Assembly: GCA_017633615.1 (NCBI GenBank)
Contig: JAGBPB010000092.1
Location: 1-26,198 of the forward strand
Source: Bacteroidaceae bacterium
GTDB taxonomy: Bacteria > Bacteroidota > Bacteroidia > Bacteroidales > Bacteroidaceae
DNA: 26,198 nt
Direction: 5' to 3'
Part shown: positions 1 to 8,900 of the stretch, one piece after another
How positions within the stretch are numbered: position 1 is the stretch's first letter
Layout: each line of letters begins with the position of its first letter
Made by a program: the position numbers and the translations under genes
The notes under the pieces: generated by a model
The model's input: the letters and a program-made list of their open reading frames with translations, nothing else
The model's database searches: none
What the model was told of the DNA's origin: nothing

Positions 1-114
1 GCTGAGCTCTGCTACTATATCATTTACGTTAGCGTTGTTGTCATTTACACTCTGAGCGTTTGCTCCAACTCCGATGAACAGTGCTGCAACGGCAGCTAAG
101 ATAATCTTTTTCAT
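1..114 (-). CDS. Secreted protein of unknown function, N-terminal fragment
   Basis: Reading leftward from an ATG at 114, 38 codons stay open to the window edge, so the rest of the gene lies outside. The first 20 or so residues form a clear signal peptide: MKK, then a hydrophobic core of Ile, Leu, Ala, Val and Phe, then ANAQ as a likely signal peptidase I site. The mature start is rich in Asn, Asp and Val (SVNDNNANVNDIVAELS). No family can be recognised from so short a piece. It is divergently arranged with the phosphatase gene at 489, and the intergenic region carries elements for both directions. Confidence 0.75.
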   Translation of the reverse strand, partial: MKKIILAAVAALFIGVGANAQSVNDNNANVNDIVAELS

Positions 115-170
115 AATTCTTATTTTTTTGTTTTTGTTATTCTGTTTTGTTTTGTGAACCCCGTTTCAAC

Positions 171-211
171 CGGCGTTCGTAGTTAAGAGTCAAAAAACGG
201 CTGAAGGTTAA
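171..211 (+). repeat. Degenerate direct repeat, copy 1 of 2
   Basis: A 41-nt block starting CGGCGTTC and ending GTTAA matches the block at 397-437 at about 32 of 41 positions with no gaps. It is followed at 229-237 by TATCCTTCG, which resembles a degraded -7 element, as copy 2 is followed by TATCTTTG at 450. This looks like a duplicated promoter-upstream region; whether copy 1 is active is unknown. Confidence 0.5.
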
Positions 212-241
212 GCGAGAAGTTAAATATTTATCCTTCGTTAA

Positions 242-249
242 CAAAACTA
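242..249 (-). promoter_or_regulatory. Candidate -7 element for the leftward secreted protein
   Basis: On the minus strand these bases read TAGTTTTG, fitting the Bacteroidetes TAnnTTTG consensus. The spacing would give a leader of about 120 nt before the ATG at 114. I see no convincing -33 element, so this is only a candidate. Confidence 0.3.
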
Positions 250-291
250 TTAACAAAACGCAGATTTTGAAAACATCGTTAACATAAAGAA

Positions 292-322
292 AATCAGCGG
301 CAAATAAAATTTACCGCTGATT
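292..322. other. Hairpin-forming inverted repeat in divergent intergenic region
   Basis: AATCAGCGG (292-300) and CCGCTGATT (314-322) are perfect complements. The inner AAAT/ATTT (302-305, 309-312) extends the stem after one mismatch and leaves a 3-nt loop. It lies between two divergent genes and upstream of both candidate promoters, so an operator or a relic terminator are both possible. The 374-base gap 115-488 otherwise holds only the repeats and promoter elements listed here. Confidence 0.5.
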
Positions 323-396
323 CTGATTGTTAGCCCTAATTATTGTTTTGATAACCAAATTCTCTGTGACGAAATTCTTTCAAATTGCGTTTTTCG

Positions 397-437
397 CGGC
401 GTTCACATATAATAGTCAAATAATGGCGGAAAGTTAA
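397..437 (+). repeat. Degenerate direct repeat, copy 2 of 2
   Basis: Second copy of the 41-nt block at 171-211. The best-conserved stretch is the last 24 nt (20 of 24 identical, from AGTCAAA to GTTAA). It ends 12 nt before the -7 element at 450-457, the place where an activator or the -33 region would sit. Confidence 0.5.
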
Positions 438-449
438 AGTTTTGTACCT

Positions 450-457
450 TATCTTTG
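450..457 (+). promoter_or_regulatory. Bacteroidetes -7 promoter element
   Basis: TATCTTTG matches TAnnTTTG exactly. It lies 31 nt before the ATG at 489 and is the likely promoter for the phosphatase and the genes behind it. No clean TTTG -33 box is seen at the usual 19-21 nt spacing. Confidence 0.6.
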
Positions 458-488
458 TAGAAATGATTATTAACCAAAACAATTAAAG

Positions 489-1745
489 ATGAGAAGAGTT
501 GCCTTATTATTGGTACTGATAACATTGTACGCACCCTCATACTCCCAGCGCATGAACGTATTGGAAGAGGTTAAAGCCAATCCTCAGAAAGCATATGGAA
601 CTGATTATCCTTACACTTTTGATGCGCCGGCACTTACCAAATCCCCCAAGGGATACAAGCCGTTCTACATCAGCCATTACGCCCGTCACGGTTCACGTTA
701 CTATTGGACAAATTCACTATATCTGGAGCTTGACACAATAATGACAGAAGCCCATGATAAGCATCTGCTCAACGCTGAGGGAGAAAAGTTCTATGAGCAG
801 TACAAGGCTCTCTATCCTGAGTTCATGGCCGGCATGGGCGAACTGACCCGTGTAGGCTGGGACCAGCACCAGGCCATTGCCCGCAAGATGTATGAGAGCT
901 TCCCGGAGGTGTTCAAAAAGGGCGGCACCGTACGTGCCATTTCATCCACTACAGGCCGATGCATTATCAGCATGAGCGCCTTCTGCCAGGCCTTGGTGCA
1001 GTGCAATCCCAAGATTGATATCTACGAGCAGGCATCCAGATCAACCCTTCATGGTGTAAAGCCCGATGCTGACGAGAATCCATACCGCCAAAAAGTTGAA
1101 CGCGCCCGCCTGGAGATGGATATGATCGGTTTCACCCCCGCTACGCAGCAGGTTGCATCGAACGATGAGATTGTGGCACGCTTGTTCACCAGCACAGAGG
1201 GGCTATCGCGCAGCTCACGCCGCATCTACAGCAATCTCAAGAACCTGTATACTTCACTTCCCAGCATCAGTCATGAAGAGCTTCTGGTAGACCTTTTTAA
1301 ACCTGAAGAACTGACCGCGGGCTGGGAAAGAAGCAACCTTAACTCATACCGCAACTGGTACAGGGACATAAACGTAATGAAACCCATTGTGGCCGACATC
1401 CTTGAGCAGGCCAAACTGGTTATAGACGGCAAGTGTAATGACATAGCATCCCTGCGTTTCGGACATGACACCAACCTGGGACCGCTCAATATTCTTATGG
1501 GAATAAACATGCCCAAGGAGGGTGTAACTGATCCCAATCAGCTCAAGTACTATTTCCAGGACTTCCAGATAGGCAAGGCCGCCAACCTTCAGTTCATATT
1601 CTACAAGAGCAAGAAGAACCCCGAGATATTGGTCAAATGCCTACAGAACGGATATGAGGCAAGCCTGCCGCTTGATACTGATATGTATCCTTATTATAAA
1701 TGGAGTGATTTCTACAATTATTACAGTGAACTATGCAAGGAATGA
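489..1745 (+). CDS. Secreted histidine acid phosphatase (phytase-like)
   Basis: A 418-residue protein with a signal peptide (residues 1 to about 20, ending SYSQ). The catalytic motif ARHGSRY places the phosphate-accepting His at residue 67 between Arg66 and Arg70. GHDTN near the C-terminus supplies the second His (326) and the proton-donor Asp (327). HDTN is the form seen in the AppA/Agp branch of histidine acid phosphatases, whereas MINPP-type phytases usually carry HAE. Family knowledge suggests a periplasmic or surface monoesterase that releases phosphate from phytate, sugar phosphates or similar compounds; the substrate cannot be read from the sequence. The 3' end overlaps the next gene by 4 nt (ATGA), so the two are probably co-transcribed and translationally coupled. 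Confidence 0.88.
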   Translation: MRRVALLLVLITLYAPSYSQRMNVLEEVKANPQKAYGTDYPYTFDAPALTKSPKGYKPFYISHYARHGSRYYWTNSLYLELDTIMTEAHDKHLLNAEGEKFYEQYKALYPEFMAGMGELTRVGWDQHQAIARKMYESFPEVFKKGGTVRAISSTTGRCIISMSAFCQALVQCNPKIDIYEQASRSTLHGVKPDADENPYRQKVERARLEMDMIGFTPATQQVASNDEIVARLFTSTEGLSRSSRRIYSNLKNLYTSLPSISHEELLVDLFKPEELTAGWERSNLNSYRNWYRDINVMKPIVADILEQAKLVIDGKCNDIASLRFGHDTNLGPLNILMGINMPKEGVTDPNQLKYYFQDFQIGKAANLQFIFYKSKKNPEILVKCLQNGYEASLPLDTDMYPYYKWSDFYNYYSELCKE

Positions 1746-2584
1746 AGAAATATCTGACAATCGCTTTCTTTGCATGTGCAATTGGGGTCAGTCCCCTTTT
1801 AGCGCAGGAGAGTGATGTGAACAGCCGTGACTTGCGCGGCAAGGTGGTTTATGAGGATGATGAGGTGGTGTTCCGCCAGCTTGACGAGCACACCTGGATA
1901 GGTAACGGCCACCGTGTATATAACGAGTCTCTCTATCTGGTTGAGGGCAATGACCGTGCCGTGCTTCTGGATGCAGGCACAAACATTCCCGGTCTGGACA
2001 AGATCGTTGCCGGAATAACTTCAAAGCCCGTAACCCTGATGCTCACACACGGACACGGCGACCACGTAGGCGGTGCCGGCCCGTTCCCCGAAGTCTGGGT
2101 AGCTCCTGCCGATGAACAGATGTTCAAGGGTAACGTACGCCGCTACAAAGGTGAGATCAAGCACCTGACTGACGGTCAGATCATTGACCTGGGAGGCCGC
2201 CAACTGGAGGTTATGTTCACACCCGGACATACATCGGGCAGTGTCACTTTTTTTGATAAGGCAAACCATTACGGATTCAGCGGCGACGCTTTCGGATCCA
2301 CCAACCTTCTGGTTTTCACCTATCTTTCAAACGTTGTAGCATCGGCCACAAAGGTTGAGAAGTATATCAAGGATAACGATATCAAGTTCCTGTTCCCCGG
2401 ACATTACAGCGGCGACAACCTGGAGAGTCCCAAGCGTGTATCAGACCTCAAGGAGATGTGCCAGGAGGTGCTTGACGGCAAGCGTCAGGGCATAAAGAGT
2501 GACGGCAACAACGGTGGTAACGACATGATGATTGAGGACAGGGGCGTTCGCGTTACATTCAGCAGCAAAAACGGTATAAAATGA
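1742..2584 (+). CDS. Secreted MBL-fold metallo-hydrolase
   Basis: An in-frame ATG nine bases earlier (1733) is possible, but the ATG at 1742 is preferred: it has AAGGA just upstream, overlaps the previous stop as ATGA, and gives a normal signal peptide (MKKYL... to LLAQ, residues 1-22). The 280-residue protein has the metallo-beta-lactamase zinc motif HGHGDH (His103, His105, Asp107, His108), a following TPGHTSGS containing the next His ligand, GDAFGS, and FPGHYS for the last ligand. This is a binuclear-zinc hydrolase fold; the substrate is unknown. It is probably periplasmic and forms part of the 489-onward transcription unit. Oddly, codons within the signal peptide coincide with a REP-like palindrome (1781-1800), and the stop codon lies inside a second, larger palindrome. 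Confidence 0.87.
   Translation: MKKYLTIAFFACAIGVSPLLAQESDVNSRDLRGKVVYEDDEVVFRQLDEHTWIGNGHRVYNESLYLVEGNDRAVLLDAGTNIPGLDKIVAGITSKPVTLMLTHGHGDHVGGAGPFPEVWVAPADEQMFKGNVRRYKGEIKHLTDGQIIDLGGRQLEVMFTPGHTSGSVTFFDKANHYGFSGDAFGSTNLLVFTYLSNVVASATKVEKYIKDNDIKFLFPGHYSGDNLESPKRVSDLKEMCQEVLDGKRQGIKSDGNNGGNDMMIEDRGVRVTFSSKNGIK
1781..1800 (+). repeat. REP-like palindrome inside a signal-peptide coding region
   Basis: ATTGGGGTCAGTCCCCTTTT contains GGGG-TCAGT-CCCC. The same frame of bases recurs 810 nt later as GGGG-ACAGA-CCCC with identical ATT and TTTT flanks. Here it encodes IGVSPL of the MBL protein signal peptide. Short G4/C4 palindromes of this type resemble REP elements mobilised by Y1 (RAYT) transposases, from memory. 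Confidence 0.55.
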
Positions 2585-2618
2585 TACAATTGGGGACAGA
2601 CCCCTTTTGTATCATTTT
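2578..2618 (+). terminator. Nested palindrome / probable intrinsic terminator with REP-like core
   Basis: AAAATGATACAA (2578-2589) and TTGTATCATTTT (2607-2618) are perfect 12-bp complements. Within them a GGGG/CCCC stem has an ACAGA loop, separated by two opposed T pairs. The stop codon TGA (2582-2584) of the MBL gene lies in the 5' arm and the element ends in T4. The core is shared with 1781-1800. It could end transcription, or only reduce read-through into the nitroreductase gene 11 nt further on. Confidence 0.6.
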
Positions 2619-2629
2619 ATCAAAAACTT

Positions 2630-3160
2630 ATGACTATGACAGAATTTCTAGAATTATGCAAGGAGCGCTACTCTGTACGCTCGTTTACAGACCGCAAGAT
2701 AGAGCCCGAGAAACTGCAGAAGATTCTTGAGGCAGGACGTGTGGCCCCCACAGCCGTAAATTTCCAGCCGCAGGTGATATATGTGTTGCAGAGTCCGGAA
2801 GCAGTGAGCAAGATGGCCAGTGTGACACCGTATATGTTCGGCGCTCCGCAGGCGCTGCTGGTGTGCTGGGATGAAAACATCTGCTGGAAAAACCATAAGC
2901 ATGAGGAGGACGGCCATTCCGCAGGCGAGATGGATGCCAGCATAGTTCTTACCCAGATGATGCTACAGGCGCAGGAACTGGGCATTGGCTCATGCTGGGT
3001 GTGCAGTTTCGATTTCAAAAAGACACGTGAGCTTTTCAATATTCCGGACAACATTAAGATTGCCGCCCTGATGCCTATAGGATACGCATCAGCCCAGGGC
3101 GTACCCTCTGACAGGCATGAGAAACGCAAACCTCTGGATGAAACAGTACATTACCTATGA
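2630..3160 (+). CDS. Nitroreductase-family FMN oxidoreductase
   Basis: A 176-residue soluble protein without a signal peptide. The N-terminal RYSVRSFTDRKI (from about residue 13) is the typical FMN-phosphate-binding start of the nitroreductase fold. APTAVNFQPQ follows as the second flavin contact region, and IGSCWVC with GYA near the end complete the pattern. Members reduce nitro compounds, quinones or enoates with NAD(P)H; the physiological substrate here is unknown. ATG at 2630 is used; an in-frame ATG two codons later is an equally reasonable start. The stop overlaps the epimerase start by 4 nt (ATGA at 3157-3160), so the two genes are almost certainly in one transcript. Confidence 0.88.
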   Translation: MTMTEFLELCKERYSVRSFTDRKIEPEKLQKILEAGRVAPTAVNFQPQVIYVLQSPEAVSKMASVTPYMFGAPQALLVCWDENICWKNHKHEEDGHSAGEMDASIVLTQMMLQAQELGIGSCWVCSFDFKKTRELFNIPDNIKIAALMPIGYASAQGVPSDRHEKRKPLDETVHYL

Positions 3161-4044
3161 TTATACAGAACGATAAGATATGCGCCACGATTGATCTCCA
3201 CGGCGCTGAGTTGACCAGCCTCAAGAAGCAGGGCAGTGAAGAGGAACTCATATGGACTGCCGATAAGGATTACTGGGGCCGTCATGCGCCCATGCTTTTC
3301 CCCATTGTGGGCAAGGTTTGGAACAGTGAATACCGTGTGGGCGATAAGATTTACCGTCTGTCGCAGCACGGATTTGCGCGTGACCTGAACTTCACCGCGC
3401 TCTGTCAGGATTCCGACAGTGTGGTTCTGGCGCTGGAGTCAAATGACGATACTCTCAAAGTCTACCCCTACAAGTTCCGTATAGAGGCAACGTACCGGCT
3501 TGAAGAGAACACTCTTGTGGTAGAGTGGCGCATCAAGAACCCAGGCAGCGAGACCATGTATTTCCAGATAGGTGCGCATCCGGGATTCAATTACCGCGAT
3601 TTTGACAAGAATGATTTCATACACGGATATTTCCGTCTCATTCAGGCTGAGGAGCCGGTGAGCCGTCTCATCATAGGACAGCTTACACCTGAAGGATACC
3701 GCAGCGACAACGCCGGAATGATAGAACTGGACTCTGATGCAATGTTGCCCATCACCCCCGGACTGTTTGCCGCTGATGCCCTGGTGCTTGAGGAGCATCA
3801 GATTGACCAGGTGATCTTGTACGACAAGGATTGCACGCCGTACATTGCGCTTGAGACAGAGGATGCACCCGTTTGGGGCCTCTGGTCACCTCCCGGAAAG
3901 AACGCACCGTTTGTATGCATCGAACCGTGGATGGGCCGCTGTGACTGTCACGGCTATGAGGGCAGCATAGAGGGTCGCGACTATATCAACAAGCTGGAAC
4001 CTGGCAAGAATACCGCATTTACATACCGCATCACCGCAGTCTGA
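3157..4044 (+). CDS. Aldose 1-epimerase family protein (LacX-like)
   Basis: A 295-residue cytoplasmic protein of the galactose-mutarotase fold. IGAHPGFNY provides the catalytic His and FVCIEPWMG the catalytic Glu; the CIEPW wording is typical of the LacX subgroup rather than GalM. Known members interconvert the alpha and beta anomers of hexoses or act on related sugar derivatives. The start overlaps the nitroreductase stop (ATGA) and the stop overlaps the next start (TGATG at 4042-4046), which points to translational coupling across three genes. No signal peptide is seen. The sugar substrate cannot be deduced. Confidence 0.88.
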   Translation: MIIQNDKICATIDLHGAELTSLKKQGSEEELIWTADKDYWGRHAPMLFPIVGKVWNSEYRVGDKIYRLSQHGFARDLNFTALCQDSDSVVLALESNDDTLKVYPYKFRIEATYRLEENTLVVEWRIKNPGSETMYFQIGAHPGFNYRDFDKNDFIHGYFRLIQAEEPVSRLIIGQLTPEGYRSDNAGMIELDSDAMLPITPGLFAADALVLEEHQIDQVILYDKDCTPYIALETEDAPVWGLWSPPGKNAPFVCIEPWMGRCDCHGYEGSIEGRDYINKLEPGKNTAFTYRITAV

Positions 4045-4736
4045 TGTTCAGCAAAGAAGATATAACCACCATCTTCATGGACGTTGATGACACGCTCCTG
4101 GACTTCAAGGAGTGTGCCCGTGAGGACGTACGTTCTTGCTGCCAAAAGAATGGCGTTACCTACTCCGATGGCCTGTTTGAGTTTTTCCTGAACCGAAACG
4201 TTATCCTCTGGAAACGCATTGAAGACGGCCTGCTTACGGTCGAAGAGTTGCATCGAACCCGTTGGGCCGGCATTTTTAAAGACCTGGGCATTGAAGCCAA
4301 TGGTCCCGCTTTTGAGGATGATTTCGTCGCTGGACTGCGCGAAACGCATGTTCCCGTTGCGGGTGCTCATGAGGCAATGGAGTATCTCCATTCCCGATAT
4401 AAGGTTTATGTGGTTAGCAACGCCTCCAACCTGCAGCAAACCACCCGCTTGCGCAAAGCCGGACTGATGCAGTACGTTGACGGTGTATTCGGCTCGCTGG
4501 ACATAGGTTTCATAAAACCTTCACGTGAGTACTTTGATTATTGTTTCTCACAACTACCCGGAACAACTCCCGGACAGGCCGTAATAATAGGCGATTCCCT
4601 CAATGCCGATATCAGCGGAGGCAGAACCTACGGTCTGCACACCATCTGGTTCAACATAAGAAATGTGGAGCCGTCAGATTCAATATTTCCAGATTACACA
4701 ATAAGTTCACTCTCTGAGTTCACTTCGCTACTTTGA
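4044..4736 (+). CDS. yjjG: HAD-family noncanonical pyrimidine nucleotidase, YjjG type
   Basis: A 230-residue HAD hydrolase. FMDVDDTLLDF gives the nucleophile Asp13 and acid/base Asp15; VVSNAS is motif II with its Ser; GFIKPSREYF holds the motif III Lys; VIIGDSLNADISGG is motif IV. The order and wording, especially SLDIGFIKPS and GDSLNADI, match YjjG, a 5'-nucleotidase that removes noncanonical pyrimidine nucleotides such as 5-halo-dUMP and also dUMP and dTMP. It is cytoplasmic and translationally coupled to the epimerase. The neighbours share no obvious pathway; grouping with generic housekeeping hydrolases is common for this gene. Confidence 0.85.
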   Translation: MFSKEDITTIFMDVDDTLLDFKECAREDVRSCCQKNGVTYSDGLFEFFLNRNVILWKRIEDGLLTVEELHRTRWAGIFKDLGIEANGPAFEDDFVAGLRETHVPVAGAHEAMEYLHSRYKVYVVSNASNLQQTTRLRKAGLMQYVDGVFGSLDIGFIKPSREYFDYCFSQLPGTTPGQAVIIGDSLNADISGGRTYGLHTIWFNIRNVEPSDSIFPDYTISSLSEFTSLL

Positions 4737-4772
4737 TTGATTATTTTCGCTGTTAATAATCCCATTTGCTTT

Positions 4773-5885
4773 ATGAAAAGAGTATTAATTACCGTCTTGG
4801 CAGCATTCATTGCCACCTCCGCTTTTCCTGCAGTTACTGTACCCGCATCCGACAACCGTATCACGTACGTAGGCCGCACACTGGCTGAAGGTGATGACGT
4901 GAGTTTTGACTGGAGTTCCACATACGCCAAGATATCTTTCCAAGGCGATTATCTGGCCGTGCGCGCATCGGATACAGGTAAGGATTATTTCAACATATGG
5001 ATTGACCGCGATATGAGCGCTGAGGCTGATAAGGTTCTGTGCATCAATTCAAAGGATACGCTGCTCACAATAGTAAGTGCTGCTGATTTCAAGAAAGGCA
5101 AGAAACAAACCGGCCACACTGTGATAATTCAGAAACGTACAGAAGCTGACCAGGGAAAGACCACATTCCACAACTTCACCGTGACCAAGGACCTGCAGCA
5201 GGCAGCACCCGTAAAGGAACGTCTCATTGAATTTGTTGGTGACTCATACACCTGCGGCTACGGAATAGAGAACAGCATATCCAGGAACCGCTACACCCCT
5301 GAAACACAGAACACCTCAAAAACCTACTGTGCGCTGCTGGCACGCTATTTTGATGCTGATTTCATAACCGTATCACACTCCGGCCAAGGCATAAGCCGCA
5401 ACTATGATGACCGTGACAAGAACGCACGCTGGTATATGCCTGACCGCTACGGGTGTACATTCGATAATGCACGCCAGCCCAAATGGGAACCAGGGAACCT
5501 GAAACCGGACATTACAATGATCTATCTTGGGCAAAACGATTTCTCAACTGAGCGCCAACCCATGCGCGACCCGTTCAAACGTAACTACAAACGCCTGCTC
5601 AAGTCCATCAAGGATTACTATGGTGAGGACCACCCCATTCTGTGCGTATCAACCAAGGTTGACAAACTGCTGTTTGACTTTGTGCGTGAATGCGTTGAGG
5701 AGTGCGGATACAAGAATGTCTATTATGACGGAATGTTCCAGGCAGTGCATCTTGACAATGACCTGGAACTTGGAGCCGACTGGCATCCCAATGAGAAAGC
5801 CCATATCAAACTGGCCTATGCCCTTATACCCTATTTCTCCACAATAACCGGCTGGGATATGCAACCATCCAAACCTGTGGAATAA
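4773..5885 (+). CDS. Secreted SGNH esterase, CE2-like carbohydrate deacetylase
   Basis: The frame is open from a TTG at 4737, but ATG at 4773 gives a clean signal peptide (MKRVLITVLAAFIATSAFPA) and is chosen; the protein is then 370 residues. The N-terminal part (about 25-145) resembles the small jelly-roll found in CE2 enzymes. The SGNH hydrolase domain follows: FVGDSYTCGYG with nucleophile Ser158, SHSGQGI, YLGQND with the Asn, and DWHPN with Asp336 and His338. CE2 enzymes remove acetyl groups from xylan and other hemicelluloses in the periplasm or at the surface. The neighbouring arabinofuranosidase fits a joint role in hemicellulose breakdown. It is 36 nt behind the previous gene and may be the last gene of that transcript. 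Confidence 0.82.
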   Translation: MKRVLITVLAAFIATSAFPAVTVPASDNRITYVGRTLAEGDDVSFDWSSTYAKISFQGDYLAVRASDTGKDYFNIWIDRDMSAEADKVLCINSKDTLLTIVSAADFKKGKKQTGHTVIIQKRTEADQGKTTFHNFTVTKDLQQAAPVKERLIEFVGDSYTCGYGIENSISRNRYTPETQNTSKTYCALLARYFDADFITVSHSGQGISRNYDDRDKNARWYMPDRYGCTFDNARQPKWEPGNLKPDITMIYLGQNDFSTERQPMRDPFKRNYKRLLKSIKDYYGEDHPILCVSTKVDKLLFDFVRECVEECGYKNVYYDGMFQAVHLDNDLELGADWHPNEKAHIKLAYALIPYFSTITGWDMQPSKPVE

Positions 5886-5909
5886 CACAGGAAGTATCAA
5901 ACTATTTGT

Positions 5910-5917
5910 TATATTTG
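5910..5917 (+). promoter_or_regulatory. Bacteroidetes -7 element for the GH54 gene
   Basis: TATATTTG fits TAnnTTTG and lies 28 nt before the ATG at 5946. A small hairpin (ATTTGC at 5913-5918, GCAAAT at 5925-5930) overlaps the expected transcription start. No strong -33 box is visible. Confidence 0.55.
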
Positions 5918-5945
5918 CGGAAAAGCAAATTTAGACTAACCTAAT

Positions 5946-8900
5946 ATGAAGAAATCAAGGATTTTACTCATTCTGGTCGGTGCCTTGTGCGCTCCGGCAA
6001 TTATTGCTACGGTTGCCATTGCAGCCGGTGATTCCAGGATTCCCGAGCGTCCGGAAGGACCTTGCGATGTTTATGCCAAAGGCAGTGCTCCATGCGTGGC
6101 AGCACATTCAACAACTCGCGCCCTATACAAGAATTATGACGGCCCGCTCTACCAGGTTATGCGTCAGTCTGACGGCAAGACGCTTGACATAGGTATTGTT
6201 CAACCGTCAGCCGGTGATCCCGGCGGTTACGCCGATGCCGCCGCACAGGACCGTTTCTGCAAGGACACCTACTGCTGGATAACCATCCTCTATGACCAGT
6301 CAGGTAAGGAAAACCATCTGGTACAGGCTCCACGCGGAGGATTCAGCGGCCAGGCTATGGGCGGATTCAACAACGTCCCTATGGCTGACTGGGCTCCCGT
6401 AACAATAATGGGCCATAAGGTGTACGGTATCTTCATTACTGCTGGTATGGGCCTGCGCTGGAACGATGCTCACGGCACCGCTGTCGATGACCAGGCTGAA
6501 GGTCAGTACTGGGTCATTAACGGACACCATTACAATACCGGCTGCTGCTTTGACTACGGTAATGCCGAGACCGACAGCCGCGATGACGGTGACGGCACAA
6601 TGGAGACCACATACTACGGCAACCAGCCATCATGGTATCACGGACAGGCTCCCGGCCCGTGGATCATGACCGACCAGGAGAACAACCTGGTGGGTTGCGT
6701 CAATCCTGATCCCAATGATAAGTACTGCGCAGACCTGCCCAGCATAAGCTGGCGCTTTGTAACCGCAACCGCCGACGGTGAGCCTCACCACTGGCGCTCC
6801 ATGGGCGGTAATGCTCAGGGCGGAAACCTGCAGATTATGTATGACGGAGGCCGAATCCAGAACCCGCGCAGCAGCTATGACCCCATGCGCAAACAGGGTG
6901 CCATCCTGCTGGGTAACGGCGGTGACAACTCCAACGGTTCATCGGGCACATTCTATGAAGGCGCCATGACCGCTCCGGGTACATTCCCCACAATTGAGAC
7001 CAACCAGGCCGTGCAGGCCAACATCGTTGCCGCTGGTTATGACGTGTCAATGCTCAGCATCAGTGCATCAAACAAGATTGACAAGCCCAACCTGTTGCAG
7101 ACATTCGCACCTAAGACCACACAGAATGTAACCGTAACGTTCACCAACACCACAGGTAAACCCATTGAGGACCTTGAGTTGCGTGTACTCACTCCCAAAC
7201 GCTGGAAGAGCGTAGCAGAAGGCACCAACAGCAAGACCCGTAAGATAGGTTATACCGTAGAGCCCGGCCAGACAGTAGTTGTTCAGTTTGCTGTGACATC
7301 AGGCAAGAAACAGTTCAACGGTGATCTGACAGCCTGGGCACGTTGGAACAGAAACAAGATCCAGCTGACATCAGCAGAGAAGGTTCGCAACGTAGAGTCC
7401 GTCAAGATAAACGAGTTCCGCATTGCTGACGGCAGCGGCAACCAGACCAACTCATTCATAGAGCTTTACAATGCCGGCGAGAACCCCGTTGACATCTCCG
7501 GATGGTCACTGACACACCACGCAGTCAACCTGCCCTACTTCTCATCAATAGATATTCCGTCAGGTACCAAGCTTGCTCCCAAAACTTTTTATCTGCTTGG
7601 TATAAGCAACTCAGGACTCTCTGTAGATGCAGCCAAAGGTGACAACGTAATCTATGTACGCAACGTTACCGGCATTGAGACCGGCCATGAGATTACCATA
7701 GGAACAGGCCGCGATGCTGAAAAACGTACCGTAAAGGCTGTCATTCAGCCCCAGGCACAGCAGCAACAGCAGCAGCCTCAGGGATTCGGCGGATTCCGCG
7801 GTGCAGGTCCTGCCGGTGCTCCCACCACAGTATGGCAGCCCCTACCCGAGGGACCGGTCATTACAATACCTGCCGGTTCAAACAACATCCCCGTAACCAG
7901 CACAAACGGTTTTGTGGAGGGTCAGAAGATGGCTATAGGTTACGGTTCAACCTATCCCGCTGTCTCTAACTCACTTGAGAAATATGAGGTTGTGACTATA
8001 ACCAAGGTAGGCAAGCCCGGAACTCAAGCCTGGCTGGCAGTCGATGCCAGGAAGGGCGATACCAACATCAAGGTTACAAGCACCCAGAACATCACAGCAG
8101 GCGACAAGATCCGTCTGGACATAGACAGTGAAGGTCACGGAATTGAATGGGTTACCGTAAAATCTGTAGGTACGCAGTCATCACGCGGCAGCAACAACGG
8201 TCCGTTAGGCCCCAACGATAATCCCGGCACAGGACTGGAACTTGAGGAGCCTCTCAAATTTGACCACTCAGCCAATATGCCGTTCGCTGTAAACGGAACA
8301 GGTATCACATTTGAACCGGCCACCAAGTTTGACCACTCAAGTAATGAGCCCGTTCTGCCTCTCATTTATGCTATTGAACTTGACAAGGCGCTCTCCAAAA
8401 AGCACGCCATCAACAGTGTGGTTCTGGATGCCCAGGTTGAGAATGCCGGCTATCATGGCTGCGTTGAGGCAGACCTACTCTTTGGAGGCCCGACACTTGA
8501 TGCTTCAAGAGGCAATATGACCCTGCGCAACGGCAAGGGACTGATAGTGGATGCCGTGAACTACGGCGGTGTGGTTGACCCGTGGCTCAGTGAAGGTTAT
8601 CACGGTGATTCAGGTGCAGGCGCTGAGGGCGCATATGCATCAGTGCCACAGACCGGACGCGGAGGATTCGGATTTGGATTCGGCGGATTCGGAGCTGCTC
8701 CTGCAACAGGTTCTGCTGCAGGTCCTGACCTCAGTTCCGGACGCTATCCTGACGGTTATGACACTGATGACAACAAGCTGGATTTCCATGCTGGACAGTC
8801 CATGACAATATCGGCACCTGTCAAAGCGGGCCAGAATAACATCAAGGTCGCTTCAATCCAAAACCTCTCCATAGGCCAGACCATGTATCTGGGCTCTGCC

